Below, one piece after another: positions 1 through 7,799 of a stretch of 64,000 nucleotides of DNA. The DNA lies in contig NZ_JACSDK010000003.1 in NCBI RefSeq assembly GCF_014925385.1, forward strand, positions 372,001-436,000, in the 5' to 3' direction. The DNA is from Pelagibius marinus (lineage in GTDB: Bacteria; Pseudomonadota; Alphaproteobacteria; Kiloniellales; Kiloniellaceae). The position numbers and the translations under genes were made by a program. Numbering within the stretch: the stretch's first letter is position 1; every line of letters begins with the position of its first letter. Below the pieces are notes generated by a model. The model was not told where the DNA came from and did not search any database. It saw only the letters and a list, made by a program, of their open reading frames with translations.

Positions 1-72
1 GTTCGGGCCCTCGATGGACTCGTCACGGACGCGGGTTCGGAAGGTCACGGGGGGAAGCTTTCGGCCGATCAT
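1..72 (-). CDS. Peroxiredoxin, N-terminal fragment cut by the window edge
   Basis: Only the first 24 codons are present, reading leftward from the ATG at 72. The peptide begins MIGRKLPPVTF and continues with RTRVRDESIEGPN. This start resembles that of the AhpC/TSA-family peroxiredoxins (type 5, sometimes fused to glutaredoxin), which reduce peroxides in the cytoplasm using a peroxidatic cysteine further downstream than the window shows. A GAGGAG ribosome-binding site lies just upstream of the start. The family call rests on recognising the N-terminus alone, so the catalytic cysteine and any fusion cannot be checked here. A promoter with a long palindrome sits upstream. Confidence 0.6.
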   Translation of the reverse strand, partial: MIGRKLPPVTFRTRVRDESIEGPN

Positions 73-148
73 CAATAATCTCCTCGCAGCAGCAAACAGG
101 GTGTCTGAAAAACCCAGGGTCTTGGCCCAACGGATCTTTTTCTGTTAA

Positions 149-189
149 TTGGAATTATTCCAATATAATATGCTGCACTGCAAAATCAA
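149..189 (-). promoter_or_regulatory. Promoter and palindromic operator of the peroxiredoxin gene
   Basis: Reading leftward, TTGATT (189-184) and TATATT (167-162) form a -35/-10 pair with 16-bp spacing. Overlapping and following the -10 box is a perfect inverted repeat, TTGGAAT-T-ATTCCAA (149-163), which extends by one more base pair on each side. The 7-1-7 layout is that of Fur-superfamily operators (Fur, PerR, Irr); the sequence differs from the Irr box by one symmetric base per arm. Assignment to a particular regulator is inference. Confidence 0.5.
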
Positions 190-301
190 GAGGGAAGAGG
201 GCGGTTTTCTGTGGAAAAGCGGAATCGCGGAAACCGGCGGATTTCCGGACTTTTTAGGCCTTCCGGGCCCAGGGAGGCAAGGCGCCGCGCCGGGGCGGGC
301 G

Positions 302-1260
302 TCAGACCTCGACCGGGGTGGCGAAGAGGATGACGGCGAGGGCGATCGCCGTGGCGGCCAGAAAGAGGGTGGCCTGCAGGTAGCGGCGCTGGCGCCAGGC
401 CGAGAGGAAGGCCTGGCCCGACTGCAGGGCGTAGTAGGCCACGAAGGCCTTGGAGGCGTAGGCGATGATCTCGTAGATGTTGGCCGACCAGGTGATGGCG
501 ATGGCGATCAGGGCGGTGATGAGGTTGCCGATCCTGACCTTCAGGCGCCGGCCGAAGATTTCCGTTAGCAGGCCCCCGGCGCCGTTCATGTCGGCGACCG
601 CGGCGGAGAGCTGGGAGGCCAGGGCCGCGATGATGATCGCCGGCGCCGCGGCCAGCCGAAGCTGCCGCCGGCCAGCGCCGCCGCGGTGGCGACGGCGAGG
701 GCGGCGAAGAGCCCGCCGATCAGGCTGAGCTTCAGGCCGACGGCGCCGATCTAGACGCGCTCCAGCCCGCTCAGCCCGCCCAGCGCGCCGACGCTGCCGA
801 CCGCAACGATGGTAGCCGTCGCCGCCACACGGATCCAGAAGGGGTCGACGATGCCCTCGATCCTGAGGCCGAAGGCGGCAAAGAGGTTCAGGTAGTAGGC
901 GACGGAGACGAAGTAGGCGAGGGAGAGCGCCAGCTCCGAGGCACGCTCCAGCCCGCGCACCGTCGCGGAGACCCCGCTGTGGTGCCCGCTGGCCAGCAGC
1001 GGCTCCACGTGACGGATGTTGTGGCGCAGGGCGGCGCCAAAGAGATAGGAGACGGCGCAGAGTCCCAGCATGGCGACCCAGGCGTGGCGGCCGGCCGCGT
1101 GGGCCAGGATCGGCCCGGCGACCAGGAAGCCGGAGCCGATGATGGAGGCCAGCGGCGTGACGGTCGCCTGCCAGAAGGGCCACTTCATCAGGCGGGGGTT
1201 GAGCAGCACGGCGGCGAGTAGAATCGCCACGACGGTCAGAACGAGACCGTTGCCCGCCAT
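302..1260 (-). pseudogene. Disrupted polytopic membrane protein gene, downstream of trkH
   Basis: The first 169 codons from the ATG at 1260 encode several hydrophobic segments, including IIGSGFLVAGPIL, which resembles the first-helix glycine motif of APC-superfamily permeases. An in-frame TAG at 753-751 ends this frame. Past the stop the same frame still encodes plausible membrane sequence (IGAVGLKLSLIGGLF...), until the coding frame switches at about 640-660. From there another frame encodes PAIIIAALASQLSAAVADM and further helices to the stop at 302. A nonsense codon plus a frameshift in one reading frame suggests real decay rather than one sequencing error. The gene starts 7 bp after trkH, so it was probably co-transcribed with it. 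Its substrate is unknown. Confidence 0.7.
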
Positions 1261-1267
1261 GGCCGGT

Positions 1268-2719
1268 TCAGGGACGCCAGAATTCGGGGTCGAAGAGGAT
1301 CAGCACGCTGAAGATCTCCAGGCGCCCGAGCAGCATGGCGACCGAGAGGATCCACTTGGCGGCGTCCGGCAGGACCGCGAAGTTCCCGGCCGGCCCGACG
1401 ATGGGGCCGAGGCCCGGGCCGACGTTGGTGATCGCCGTGGCGCTTGCCGAGAGCGCGGTGACGAGGTCCAGGCCCATGCCGGCCAGGGCGACGGTGAAGA
1501 GCGCGACCGTGGCCAGGAAGACGGCGACGAAGGCCAGCACCGAGGCCGGCACGTCGGCGGGTATGGTGCGGCTGCCGTAGCGCAGCAGCACCACGCGGTG
1601 CGGGCTGACCAGGCGCAGCAGCTGGCTGCGCACGATGATCCACAACACCTGGTAGCGGTAGATCTTGATGGCGCCCGAGGTGGAGCCGGTGCAGCCGCCG
1701 ACGAAGGTGAACATCAGGAAGGCGGCGACCGCAACTGCGCCCCAGCGGCCGTAGTCGTCGCTGGCGAAGCCCGTGGTGGTCACGACCGAGGTGATGTTGA
1801 AGGCGGTCAGGCGCAGGGCGTCGAGCAAGTCGATCTCCCGCGTCGTCCAAAGCCAGAGCGCCATGGCGAGGACGGCGATCAGCAGGAAGCGTAGCAGGCC
1901 GCGGATCTGCGGGTCGCGCCAGAAGGCGCGGCGCTCGCCCTTCAGGAAGCGGATGTAGGCGACGAAGGGAAAGGCGCCGGCCAGCATGAAGACCGTCGCG
2001 GTCCACTGCGTGCCCGGCTTCTGGAAGTAGGCGAAGGAGGCGTCGTGGGTGGAATAACCGCCGGTCGACAGCGTCGCCATGGCGTGGTTGATGGCGTCGA
2101 AGGCCGACATCTCCCCCGCGCCGTACAGCAGCGCGCAGGTGGCGGTCAGCACCAGATAGATGGTGACGATCCAGGCGGAGAGGTGGAAGGCGCTGGGCAC
2201 CACCTTTTCCGAGCGCTCCGAGCTTTCCGTGTAGAACAGCTGCATGCCGCCGACCCTGAGGAAGGGCAGGATGACGATGGCCATGACGATGATGCCCAGC
2301 CCGCCGATCCATTGCAGCAGCGAGCGCCACAGCAGGATCCCCGGCGGCAGCGCGTCGAGGCCGGAGATGACGGTCGAGCCGGTGGTGGTGATCCCGGAGA
2401 TCGCCTCGAAGAAGGCATCGGTATAGTCGAGCCCCAGGCCGAGGAAGGGCAGAGCGGAAAAGGCGGTGATTCCCAGCCAGCTGGCGACGGTCAGCAGAAA
2501 GGCCTGGCGCAGGCTCAGCTCGAAGGCGCCGCGATGCTGGGTGGCCAAAACCATGGCGCCGCCGATGAAGCCGGTGACCGCGGCGGACTCGACGAAGGCG
2601 GTCCAGTCCGGATTGGCGAAGCTGGCGTCGACCGCGGCCGGGATCAGCATGATGCCGGCCAGCGCGCTGATCATCAGGCCCAGCACCCTGGCAACCGGCG
2701 TGACGTCAATATCGGCCAA
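1268..2719 (-). CDS. trkH: TrkH-family potassium uptake protein
   Basis: Encodes the membrane subunit of a Trk-type K+ channel/transporter. The four pore-loop signatures of the family are visible in order: TTTGSTV, STGGYSTH, VTTTGFAS and ITNVGPGLG, each between hydrophobic hairpins. The frame stays open to a GTG at 2863, but the extra N-terminus is proline-rich and unlike TrkH. I chose the TTG at 2719, which has a GAAGGG ribosome-binding site 7 nt upstream and gives a protein of about 483 residues starting MADIDVTPVARVLG, normal for the family. TrkH normally needs the cytoplasmic NAD-binding subunit TrkA, which is not in this window. A decayed membrane-protein gene follows 7 bp downstream. 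Confidence 0.93.
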   Translation of the reverse strand: MADIDVTPVARVLGLMISALAGIMLIPAAVDASFANPDWTAFVESAAVTGFIGGAMVLATQHRGAFELSLRQAFLLTVASWLGITAFSALPFLGLGLDYTDAFFEAISGITTTGSTVISGLDALPPGILLWRSLLQWIGGLGIIVMAIVILPFLRVGGMQLFYTESSERSEKVVPSAFHLSAWIVTIYLVLTATCALLYGAGEMSAFDAINHAMATLSTGGYSTHDASFAYFQKPGTQWTATVFMLAGAFPFVAYIRFLKGERRAFWRDPQIRGLLRFLLIAVLAMALWLWTTREIDLLDALRLTAFNITSVVTTTGFASDDYGRWGAVAVAAFLMFTFVGGCTGSTSGAIKIYRYQVLWIIVRSQLLRLVSPHRVVLLRYGSRTIPADVPASVLAFVAVFLATVALFTVALAGMGLDLVTALSASATAITNVGPGLGPIVGPAGNFAVLPDAAKWILSVAMLLGRLEIFSVLILFDPEFWRP

Positions 2720-3111
2720 GAGCGCGCCCTTCGGCTGAGATGAAGTGGTATCGCATGCGTTCTTGTCGGTGGTCGGCCTTGGTCCTGTCGCTCCAGGGGG
2801 CGGCTCTGCCGGCGGCAGGGAAAGGCCCTCGAGATCGGGGCCGCATATTCGCGCGTTCTTCACTTCGGGCCAAGGCCGCCAGCCTCGGCGAATCGGCCGG
2901 CCCGCGGCGGCCCGATTCGGTGGCGTGGCGGCAAGATCAGCGGCAGAAGTTAAAATACGGGGGCTTTTCGGACGCTATTTGCCGCCCCCAAGTCCTGTCC
3001 GAACCCACCCGCGAGTCTTCATAGCATTGAAAAACAGTCACTTAGAAATTTTTCTCTGCCGCCGCTGTATTAATAATTCTGTTAACCATTTTTTAGGAGT
3101 TTAGGACTAAT

Positions 3112-3236
3112 TTTAGACACAGACGGCTCGGTGAGCCCTCCCCGGGTCCTCCCGGCCGTCTTTCGGATGTTTATCCGTTCCTTGTAACGCCTCCCTGTTA
3201 AACTTGCCGCCGGGTTCGCCCGGCGGTTTTTTCTTT
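3112..3236 (+). ncRNA. Candidate small RNA with anti-Shine-Dalgarno-like motifs
   Basis: No protein gene precedes the strong terminator at 3207-3236, so it probably ends a non-coding transcript. The body contains a hairpin with a 7-bp outer stem (AGACGGC 3121-3127 with GCCGTCT 3155-3161), extended by a bulge and three more pairs. Its large loop carries CCCTCCCC and TCCTC. A small hairpin, CGGAT-GTTT-ATCCG (3164-3177), follows, then unpaired CCTCCC at 3190-3195, then the terminator. Exposed CCUCCC-type motifs are known from alphaproteobacterial trans-acting small RNAs (the CcsR and alpha-r14 types). The 5' end and any family membership are inference. Confidence 0.4.
3207..3236 (+). terminator. 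Intrinsic terminator
   Basis: CCGCCGGG (3207-3214), loop TTCG, CCCGGCGG (3219-3226), followed by six T and, after one C, four more T. The 8-bp perfect GC stem with a tetraloop and U-tract is textbook. It terminates rightward transcription that starts in the gene-free region. Confidence 0.8.
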
Positions 3237-3304
3237 TGTCCCCAGAGTTATCCACAGACGACGTCTTGCGGCGCTTTGTCGCGCTGCACACTTGCGCCGG
3301 CGCT

Positions 3305-3327
3305 GACTTCCGGGTGGCCCGGAAGTC
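3305..3327. repeat. Perfect 10-bp hairpin without a T-tract
   Basis: GACTTCCGGG (3305-3314), spacer TGG, CCCGGAAGTC (3318-3327). The stem is perfect but neither side has a run of T, so it is not a standard terminator. It could be part of a second RNA or a protein-binding palindrome. Confidence 0.4.
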
Positions 3328-3455
3328 CGGGAATCCCCGGAGAATCCAACGTTTCTAGTGACTTCGCTTGGTATTAACGATTCTCCACTTGACCGGCGGA
3401 GGGACGCTGTTACTGTTCCGTCCAGGCAAGTTGACAGGGCAGGACTTAAACAAGG

Positions 3456-3500
3456 GGAGGGGCCACGATCCATACGGATCGAAGGCCCTCCTTTAATTTT
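3456..3500 (+). terminator. Long terminator-like hairpin
   Basis: The core CGATCC-ATAC-GGATCG (3466-3481) is perfect. It is extended by GGCC pairs (3461-3464 with 3484-3487) and more G-C pairs around one bulged base. TTTAATTTT follows. It lies about 300 bp before metY and probably ends an upstream, non-coding rightward transcript. Confidence 0.45.
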
Positions 3501-3805
3501 GGGCCCCTTTTCTTGGGGCTCTCCCTATTCAGCCTGGACTTAGATCATTTCTAAAGTAAATCGCCGGGCGGATATTTGCCGGCTGCTTTGCCCGCGGTGA
3601 GACGCTGCAGGCCGCTTTCGATCTCTGCGCGGTTTCCCGGCTGCTGCCGGCCCGGCCCGTCCCCCAATCAGCCCCTCCCGATCGCCCGCCGAAGGTTTCG
3701 AGTGTCCCTCCGCCGGGGCCATTCGTGTAAGCTGCCGCCGCTTGAGCGATCAGGCGGCCCCCAAAAAAGACAGACCGGGGGAAGAGGCAGGCAGAGGGAG
3801 GCAAC

Positions 3806-5101
3806 GTGGCGGATCCAAAGTTCCTGAAGTTCGACACCCTGTCGCTGCACGCGGGCCAGCAGCCCGATCCGGCGACCGGCGCCCGGGCGGTGCCGATCTA
3901 CCAGACGACGTCCTACGTCTTCCGTGACACCGACCAGGCGGCCGCGCTGTTCAACCTGGAGCGCGCCGGCCACATCTATTCGCGCATCTCCAACCCCACC
4001 ACGGCGGTGCTGGAGGAGCGCATCGCGGCGCTGGAACTGGGCGTCGCCGCCATCGCCACGGCCTCGGGCCATGCCTCACTGCACCTGGCGGTGGCTACGC
4101 TGATGGGCCAGGGCGGCCACATCGTCGCCTCGCGCTCGCTCTACGGCGGCTCCATCAACCTTTTCACCCACACCCTGCCGCGCTTCGGCATCACCACCAC
4201 CTTCGTCGATCCGCGCGACGTCGCCGCCTTCCGTGAGGCCATCCGCCCGGAGACGCGCCTGATCTTCGCCGAGGGGCTCGGCAACCCGCGCCTGGAGGTG
4301 CTGGACATCCCGGCGGTGGCCGAGGTGGCGCACAAGGCCGGGCTGCCGCTGATGCTGGACAGCACCTTCGCCACGCCCTACCTCTGCCGCCCCATCGAGC
4401 TGGGCGCCGACCTGGTCATGCACTCGGCCACCAAGTGGCTGGGCGGCCACGGCCTGGCCCTGGGCGGCCTGCTGGTCGACGGCGGACGCTTCGACTGGGA
4501 AGGCAGCGGCAAGTTCGACACCCTGACCGAGCCCTATGCCGGCTATCACGGCATCGACTTCGCCGAGGAGTTCGGCCCCCAGGCCTTCGCCATGCGCGCG
4601 CGGGCCGAGGGCCTGCGCGACTTCGGCGCGACCATGGCGCCGCAGAACGCCTTCTACATCCTGCAGGGCATCGAGACCCTGCCGCTGCGCATGGAGCGCC
4701 ACATGGCCAACACCCACAAGGTGCTGGAGGCGCTCAAGCGCGAGGACGCGGTCTCCTGGGTGCTGCACCCGGACCTGCCCGACCACCCGGATCACGCCCT
4801 GGGTCAGAAACTCATGCCCAAGGGCTGCGGCTCCATCGTCTCCTTCGGCGTGAAGGGCGGGCGCGCGGCGGGCGCCAGGTTCATCGAGGCCTGCCAGCTG
4901 TCCTCGCACCTCGCCAACGTGGGCGACGCCAAGACCCTGGTGATCCACCCGGCCAGCACCACCCACCAGCAGATGACGGCGGAGGAACTGCGGCGCGCCG
5001 GGGTGGGCGAGGACATGATCCGCCTCTCGGTCGGCCTGGAAGACCCCGACGACATCATCGCCGACCTGCGCCAGGCGCTCCGCGCTTCCCAAAAGGACTG
5101 A
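3806..5101 (+). CDS. metY: O-acetylhomoserine sulfhydrylase-like (Cys/Met metabolism PLP enzyme)
   Basis: A PLP-dependent enzyme of the Cys/Met-metabolism family, 431 residues, which is the usual length for O-acetylhomoserine aminocarboxypropyltransferase. It would make homocysteine (or methionine) from O-acetylhomoserine and sulfide in the cytoplasm. The N-terminus FDTLSLHAGQQPDPATGARAVPIYQTTSY is trimmed here to key parts LHAGQ and PIYQTTSY, both family signatures. The PLP-binding lysine is K210 in HSATKWLGG. The GTG at 3806 is chosen for the GGGAGG site just upstream. Cystathionine gamma-synthase relatives are shorter, so MetY is preferred. An alpha/beta hydrolase gene follows after 8 bp and is probably co-transcribed. 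Confidence 0.92.
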   Translation: MADPKFLKFDTLSLHAGQQPDPATGARAVPIYQTTSYVFRDTDQAAALFNLERAGHIYSRISNPTTAVLEERIAALELGVAAIATASGHASLHLAVATLMGQGGHIVASRSLYGGSINLFTHTLPRFGITTTFVDPRDVAAFREAIRPETRLIFAEGLGNPRLEVLDIPAVAEVAHKAGLPLMLDSTFATPYLCRPIELGADLVMHSATKWLGGHGLALGGLLVDGGRFDWEGSGKFDTLTEPYAGYHGIDFAEEFGPQAFAMRARAEGLRDFGATMAPQNAFYILQGIETLPLRMERHMANTHKVLEALKREDAVSWVLHPDLPDHPDHALGQKLMPKGCGSIVSFGVKGGRAAGARFIEACQLSSHLANVGDAKTLVIHPASTTHQQMTAEELRRAGVGEDMIRLSVGLEDPDDIIADLRQALRASQKD

Positions 5102-5109
5102 GACCCAAG

Positions 5110-5898
5110 ATGGACCTTACCGTTGCGGGGCAGCACGTCCATGCCGGCACCGGCGGACGCGCCTTCGATCCCGACCTTCCCCTCGTCGTTTTTCTTCACG
5201 GTGCCGGCCTGGACCACACGGTCTGGGCGCTGCCGGCGCGCTACTTCGCCCACCACGACCTCTCGGTGCTGGCGGTCGACCTGCCGGGCCACGGCAAGTC
5301 TCAAGGCGCACCGCTGACGTCGATCGCCGCCCTGGCCGACTGGGTGGTGAAGCTGCTGGACGAAGTGGGCGCCTCAAAGGCGGCGCTGGTCGGCCACTCC
5401 CAGGGCGCGCTGGTCGCCCTCGAAACGGCGGCGCGCCATGCAGAGCGCGTGCGGGCGCTGGCGCTCATGGGCGCGGCGCCGAAGATGCCGGTGCACCCGG
5501 ACCTGCTGGCGGCGGCGGAAGCCAACGACCACAAGGCCTTCGACCTCATGACTTCCTGGGGCTTCGGCCCGGCCGGCCACCTGGGCGGCGCGCGCGTGCC
5601 GGGGTCCTGGCTCATGGGCGGCGGCGAGCGCCTGCTGGAGCGGGTGAAGCCCGGAGTGCTCTCAGCCGACCTCGCCGCCTGCAACGCCTATCAGGAGGGG
5701 ATGGAGGCCGCCGCCAAGGTCACCTGCCCGACGGTGGTGATCATGGGCAGCGACGACAAGATGACCCCGGCGCGCGCCGGCGCGAAGCTGGCGGGCGCGA
5801 TCTCCAACGCGCAGCAGGTGCTGATCCCCGGCTGCGGCCACATGATGCTGGCGGAAAAGCCCGACGAGACCCTGGACGCGCTAAAGACGATTCTCTAG
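5110..5898 (+). CDS. Alpha/beta hydrolase
   Basis: A 262-residue alpha/beta-hydrolase-fold protein. The oxyanion motif VVFLHGAGLDHTVW lies near the N-terminus, the nucleophile elbow is GHSQG with Ser97, the acid is probably an Asp in GSDDKMTP and the catalytic His is in GCGHMM near the C-terminus. No signal peptide is seen, so it is cytoplasmic. The open frame extends far upstream inside metY, but that part is out-of-frame shadow. The ATG at 5110 is 8 bp after the metY stop. The substrate cannot be read from the sequence. Position next to metY could mean an ester or thioester linked to sulfur amino-acid metabolism, which is only a guess. Confidence 0.85.
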   Translation: MDLTVAGQHVHAGTGGRAFDPDLPLVVFLHGAGLDHTVWALPARYFAHHDLSVLAVDLPGHGKSQGAPLTSIAALADWVVKLLDEVGASKAALVGHSQGALVALETAARHAERVRALALMGAAPKMPVHPDLLAAAEANDHKAFDLMTSWGFGPAGHLGGARVPGSWLMGGGERLLERVKPGVLSADLAACNAYQEGMEAAAKVTCPTVVIMGSDDKMTPARAGAKLAGAISNAQQVLIPGCGHMMLAEKPDETLDALKTIL

Positions 5899-5929
5899 AG
5901 GGTCGTTCTTGGACTTGCAGGAAGCTCCG

Positions 5930-6439
5930 ATGCCGTATGCCGAAATCAAGAACCGACTACTGAGGGAAAATGACCTCAGTGATGAGGTCCGGGCCTTCGA
6001 GAAAGACAGCGCCCCTGTGTGGCATATCAGGCGGCATGTTCTGCCACCAAAGTTCGATCCGAATCCGATCAATCCTGAAAGAGTCCTGACCGGCGTCCGG
6101 CTGGGGTTCGATTTGCTGAGAGCTTGGAGTGAGGATCGCCGGAGTGTTGTGGCCATCCATGTCTCCGAGCCATTTCTGATTGTCGAAACAGAATGGTTCT
6201 CGGGTTCGCCGAACGCTGCTCCGCCTGAGGTGTATATCTTCCTGGCCAAAGAAATTGAGTTGTTTAAGCCACTGGTGCACGACGAAGCCCTGCCGAGAGA
6301 GTTTGCTGCGGGTGCGCACGGTCTGGATGATCGTGTTGCAGGGACAACGACGCGGTTCTTGGCTGGTGAGGACGAACCCGACAGCGGCTCCTGGCTTTTC
6401 GCTGTAGACCAGAGTGCAGAGGACTCGAAAGAAATATGA
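5930..6439 (+). CDS. Unrecognised small protein, translationally coupled to a thioesterase
   Basis: I do not recognise this 169-residue protein. It starts [15 protein letters not shown], is soluble, and is mildly acidic toward the C-terminus. There is no signal peptide, membrane helix or cysteine motif. The ATG at 5930 has GGAAG upstream; the frame could begin at a TTG at 5909. It overlaps the next gene by the 4-bp ATGA at 6436-6439, so the two are translationally coupled. Its codons are clearly more AT-rich than those of metY and the hydrolase before it, which suggests horizontal acquisition or relaxed selection. The sharp drop in GC begins right after the hydrolase stop and ends soon after the thioesterase start. 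Confidence 0.6.
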   Translation: MPYAEIKNRLLRENDLSDEVRAFEKDSAPVWHIRRHVLPPKFDPNPINPERVLTGVRLGFDLLRAWSEDRRSVVAIHVSEPFLIVETEWFSGSPNAAPPEVYIFLAKEIELFKPLVHDEALPREFAAGAHGLDDRVAGTTTRFLAGEDEPDSGSWLFAVDQSAEDSKEI

Positions 6440-6870
6440 GTGAACCGTCTCCGGAAACACGTGACCGCTTCCCGCACTTCCTCACAATCCCGACGCGCTG
6501 GATGGACAACGATATCTACGCCCACGTTAATAATGTCGTGTACTACAGCTACTTCGACACGGTCATCAACGAATACCTGATCCGCGCGGGCGGGCTCGAC
6601 ATTCACGGCGGCGAAGTGATCGGCGTCTGCGCCGAGAGCAGCTGCAGCTTCAAGGCCTCCTTCGCCTTTCCCGAAGACGTCGAGGCGGGCCTGCGCGTCG
6701 GCCACCTGGGCAACCGCTCGGTGCGCTACGAGATCGGCCTGTTCAAGGAAGGCTGCGAAGAGGCGGCGGCGGTCGGCAGCTTCGTGCATGTCTTCGTCGA
6801 GCGCGCGACCATGAAGGCGGTGCCGATCCCGGACAGGCTAAGAAAGGCGCTCGAGACGTTGCAGGTGTGA
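6436..6870 (+). CDS. 4-hydroxybenzoyl-CoA-thioesterase-type acyl-CoA thioesterase
   Basis: A 144-residue hot-dog-fold thioesterase. The signature [22 protein letters not shown] is represented here by RWMDND and HVNNVVYY; the Asp and His-Val-Asn-Asn segment form the active-site region in the 4HBT/YbgC group. It would hydrolyse an acyl-CoA in the cytoplasm. A second member of the family, YbgC, is encoded in the Tol-Pal operon at 33.7 kb, so this copy is not the Tol-associated one. It overlaps the preceding small gene by 4 bp. Substrate is unknown. Confidence 0.85.
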   Translation: MSEPSPETRDRFPHFLTIPTRWMDNDIYAHVNNVVYYSYFDTVINEYLIRAGGLDIHGGEVIGVCAESSCSFKASFAFPEDVEAGLRVGHLGNRSVRYEIGLFKEGCEEAAAVGSFVHVFVERATMKAVPIPDRLRKALETLQV

Positions 6871-6896
6871 GCGCTGCCCCTCCCGACATCCTCAAT

Positions 6897-6991
6897 CGTC
6901 ATGCTCGGACTTGATCCGAGCATCCATTCGTCCACTTCTCCGGACCGTGCGGTTGAGGAATGGACCCTCGGGTCAAGCCCGAGGGTGACAA
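6897..6991. repeat. Pair of inverted REP-like palindromes
   Basis: The first unit, GTCATGCTCGG..CCGAGCATCCA, contains the palindrome CTCGGACTTGATCCGAG. The second unit, starting at TGGACCCTCGGG, is a diverged reverse complement of the first and ends GAGGGTGAC. This head-to-head arrangement in an intergenic gap between convergent genes is typical of dispersed extragenic palindromes in alphaproteobacteria. They may also act as a bidirectional transcription barrier. Confidence 0.7.
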
Positions 6992-7001
6992 GCCAGAAAA
7001 C

Positions 7002-7799
7002 CTAATCCCCCGCCAGGCGGTCCAGCCTCAACCTGTCGCGGGAGTCGGTCAGGCGGTAGACGCCGACGAAGACGGCGACGACGGCGCCCAGCGTGGTGCC
7101 GCCGGCGATCATGAACATGATCATCAACTGGTACTTCACCGCTTCCAGCGGCTCGACGCCGGCGAGGATCTGGCCGGTCATCATGCCGGGCAGGGAGACC
7201 AGGCCGGTGGCGGCCAGCGCGTTGATGATCGGCATGAGCGCCGTGGTCAGCGCCTGGCGGGTCACCGGCAGCAGGGCGGCGCGGCGGCTGGCGCCGAGGC
7301 AGAGCAGGGCCTCGATGCCCGGGCGCTGCTGGCGCGCGCCCTCGGTCAGGCGCTGCAGGCCCAGCGCCACGCCGGTCATGGTGTTGCCCATGATCATGCC
7401 CAGCAGGGGCAGGGCGTAGCGCGGGTCGTACCAGGGGTCGGGCTTCACCGCGGTGGTCAGCGCGAAGATGGTGACCAGGGCGGCGGCCATCAGCATGGCC
7501 GAGGTGCCGATGCCATAGGCCCAGGAGGGCTCAAAGCCGCGTTCCTGGCGCGCCATGATCTCGCGCCCGGCGAAGAGCACCATGGCCAGCGCGGCAAGGC
7601 TGGTCCACCAGGGCGAGACCAGCTCGAAGAGCTTGGTCAGCACCAGGCCGACGAGGGCGAGCTGCAGGGCGCAGCGCAGGCCCGCCCACAGCAGCTTCTT
7701 CTCGATCTTCAATTGCAGGGCCAGCGACAGCGCCGCCACGCCGACCAGCAGCAGCGCGGCCAGGCCCAGGTCCCAGTAGTCGAGGCGGATGTAGTTCAT
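7002..7799 (-). CDS. fetB: FetB-like ABC transporter permease (UPF0014)
   Basis: A 265-residue polytopic membrane protein of the FetB/UPF0014 family, the permease half of the FetAB system. In Escherichia coli FetAB exports iron and helps resist peroxide stress. Visible family features are the conserved RQALTTALMPIINALAATGLVSLPGMMTG region, given here by its key parts ALMPIIN and SLPGMMTG, and GNTMTGVALG. About six or seven hydrophobic segments are present. The ATG at 7799 overlaps the fetA stop by 4 bp (ATGA), so the two are coupled. The ion transported here is inferred from the family. Confidence 0.85.
   Translation of the reverse strand: MNYIRLDYWDLGLAALLLVGVAALSLALQLKIEKKLLWAGLRCALQLALVGLVLTKLFELVSPWWTSLAALAMVLFAGREIMARQERGFEPSWAYGIGTSAMLMAAALVTIFALTTAVKPDPWYDPRYALPLLGMIMGNTMTGVALGLQRLTEGARQQRPGIEALLCLGASRRAALLPVTRQALTTALMPIINALAATGLVSLPGMMTGQILAGVEPLEAVKYQLMIMFMIAGGTTLGAVVAVFVGVYRLTDSRDRLRLDRLAGD

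Larger units (their letters stand above)
2720..3805. other. Gene-free kilobase between trkH and metY
   Basis: No reading frame here looks like a real protein. The stretch from about 3000 to 3120 is strikingly AT-rich for this genome and could hold promoters in both directions. It also holds a possible small RNA with an intrinsic terminator (to 3236), a perfect 10-bp hairpin at 3305-3327 and a second terminator-like hairpin at 3456-3500. A TTGACA box at 3431 lacks a convincing -10 partner. Confidence 0.6.

Noticed and set aside
2720-2863. N-terminal extension of TrkH from the GTG at 2863
   Set aside because: The extra residues are proline-rich and unlike the family, and no ribosome-binding site precedes the GTG.
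3431-3436. A TTGACA promoter box before metY
   Set aside because: No -10 element at a usable distance, and a terminator-like hairpin follows directly.
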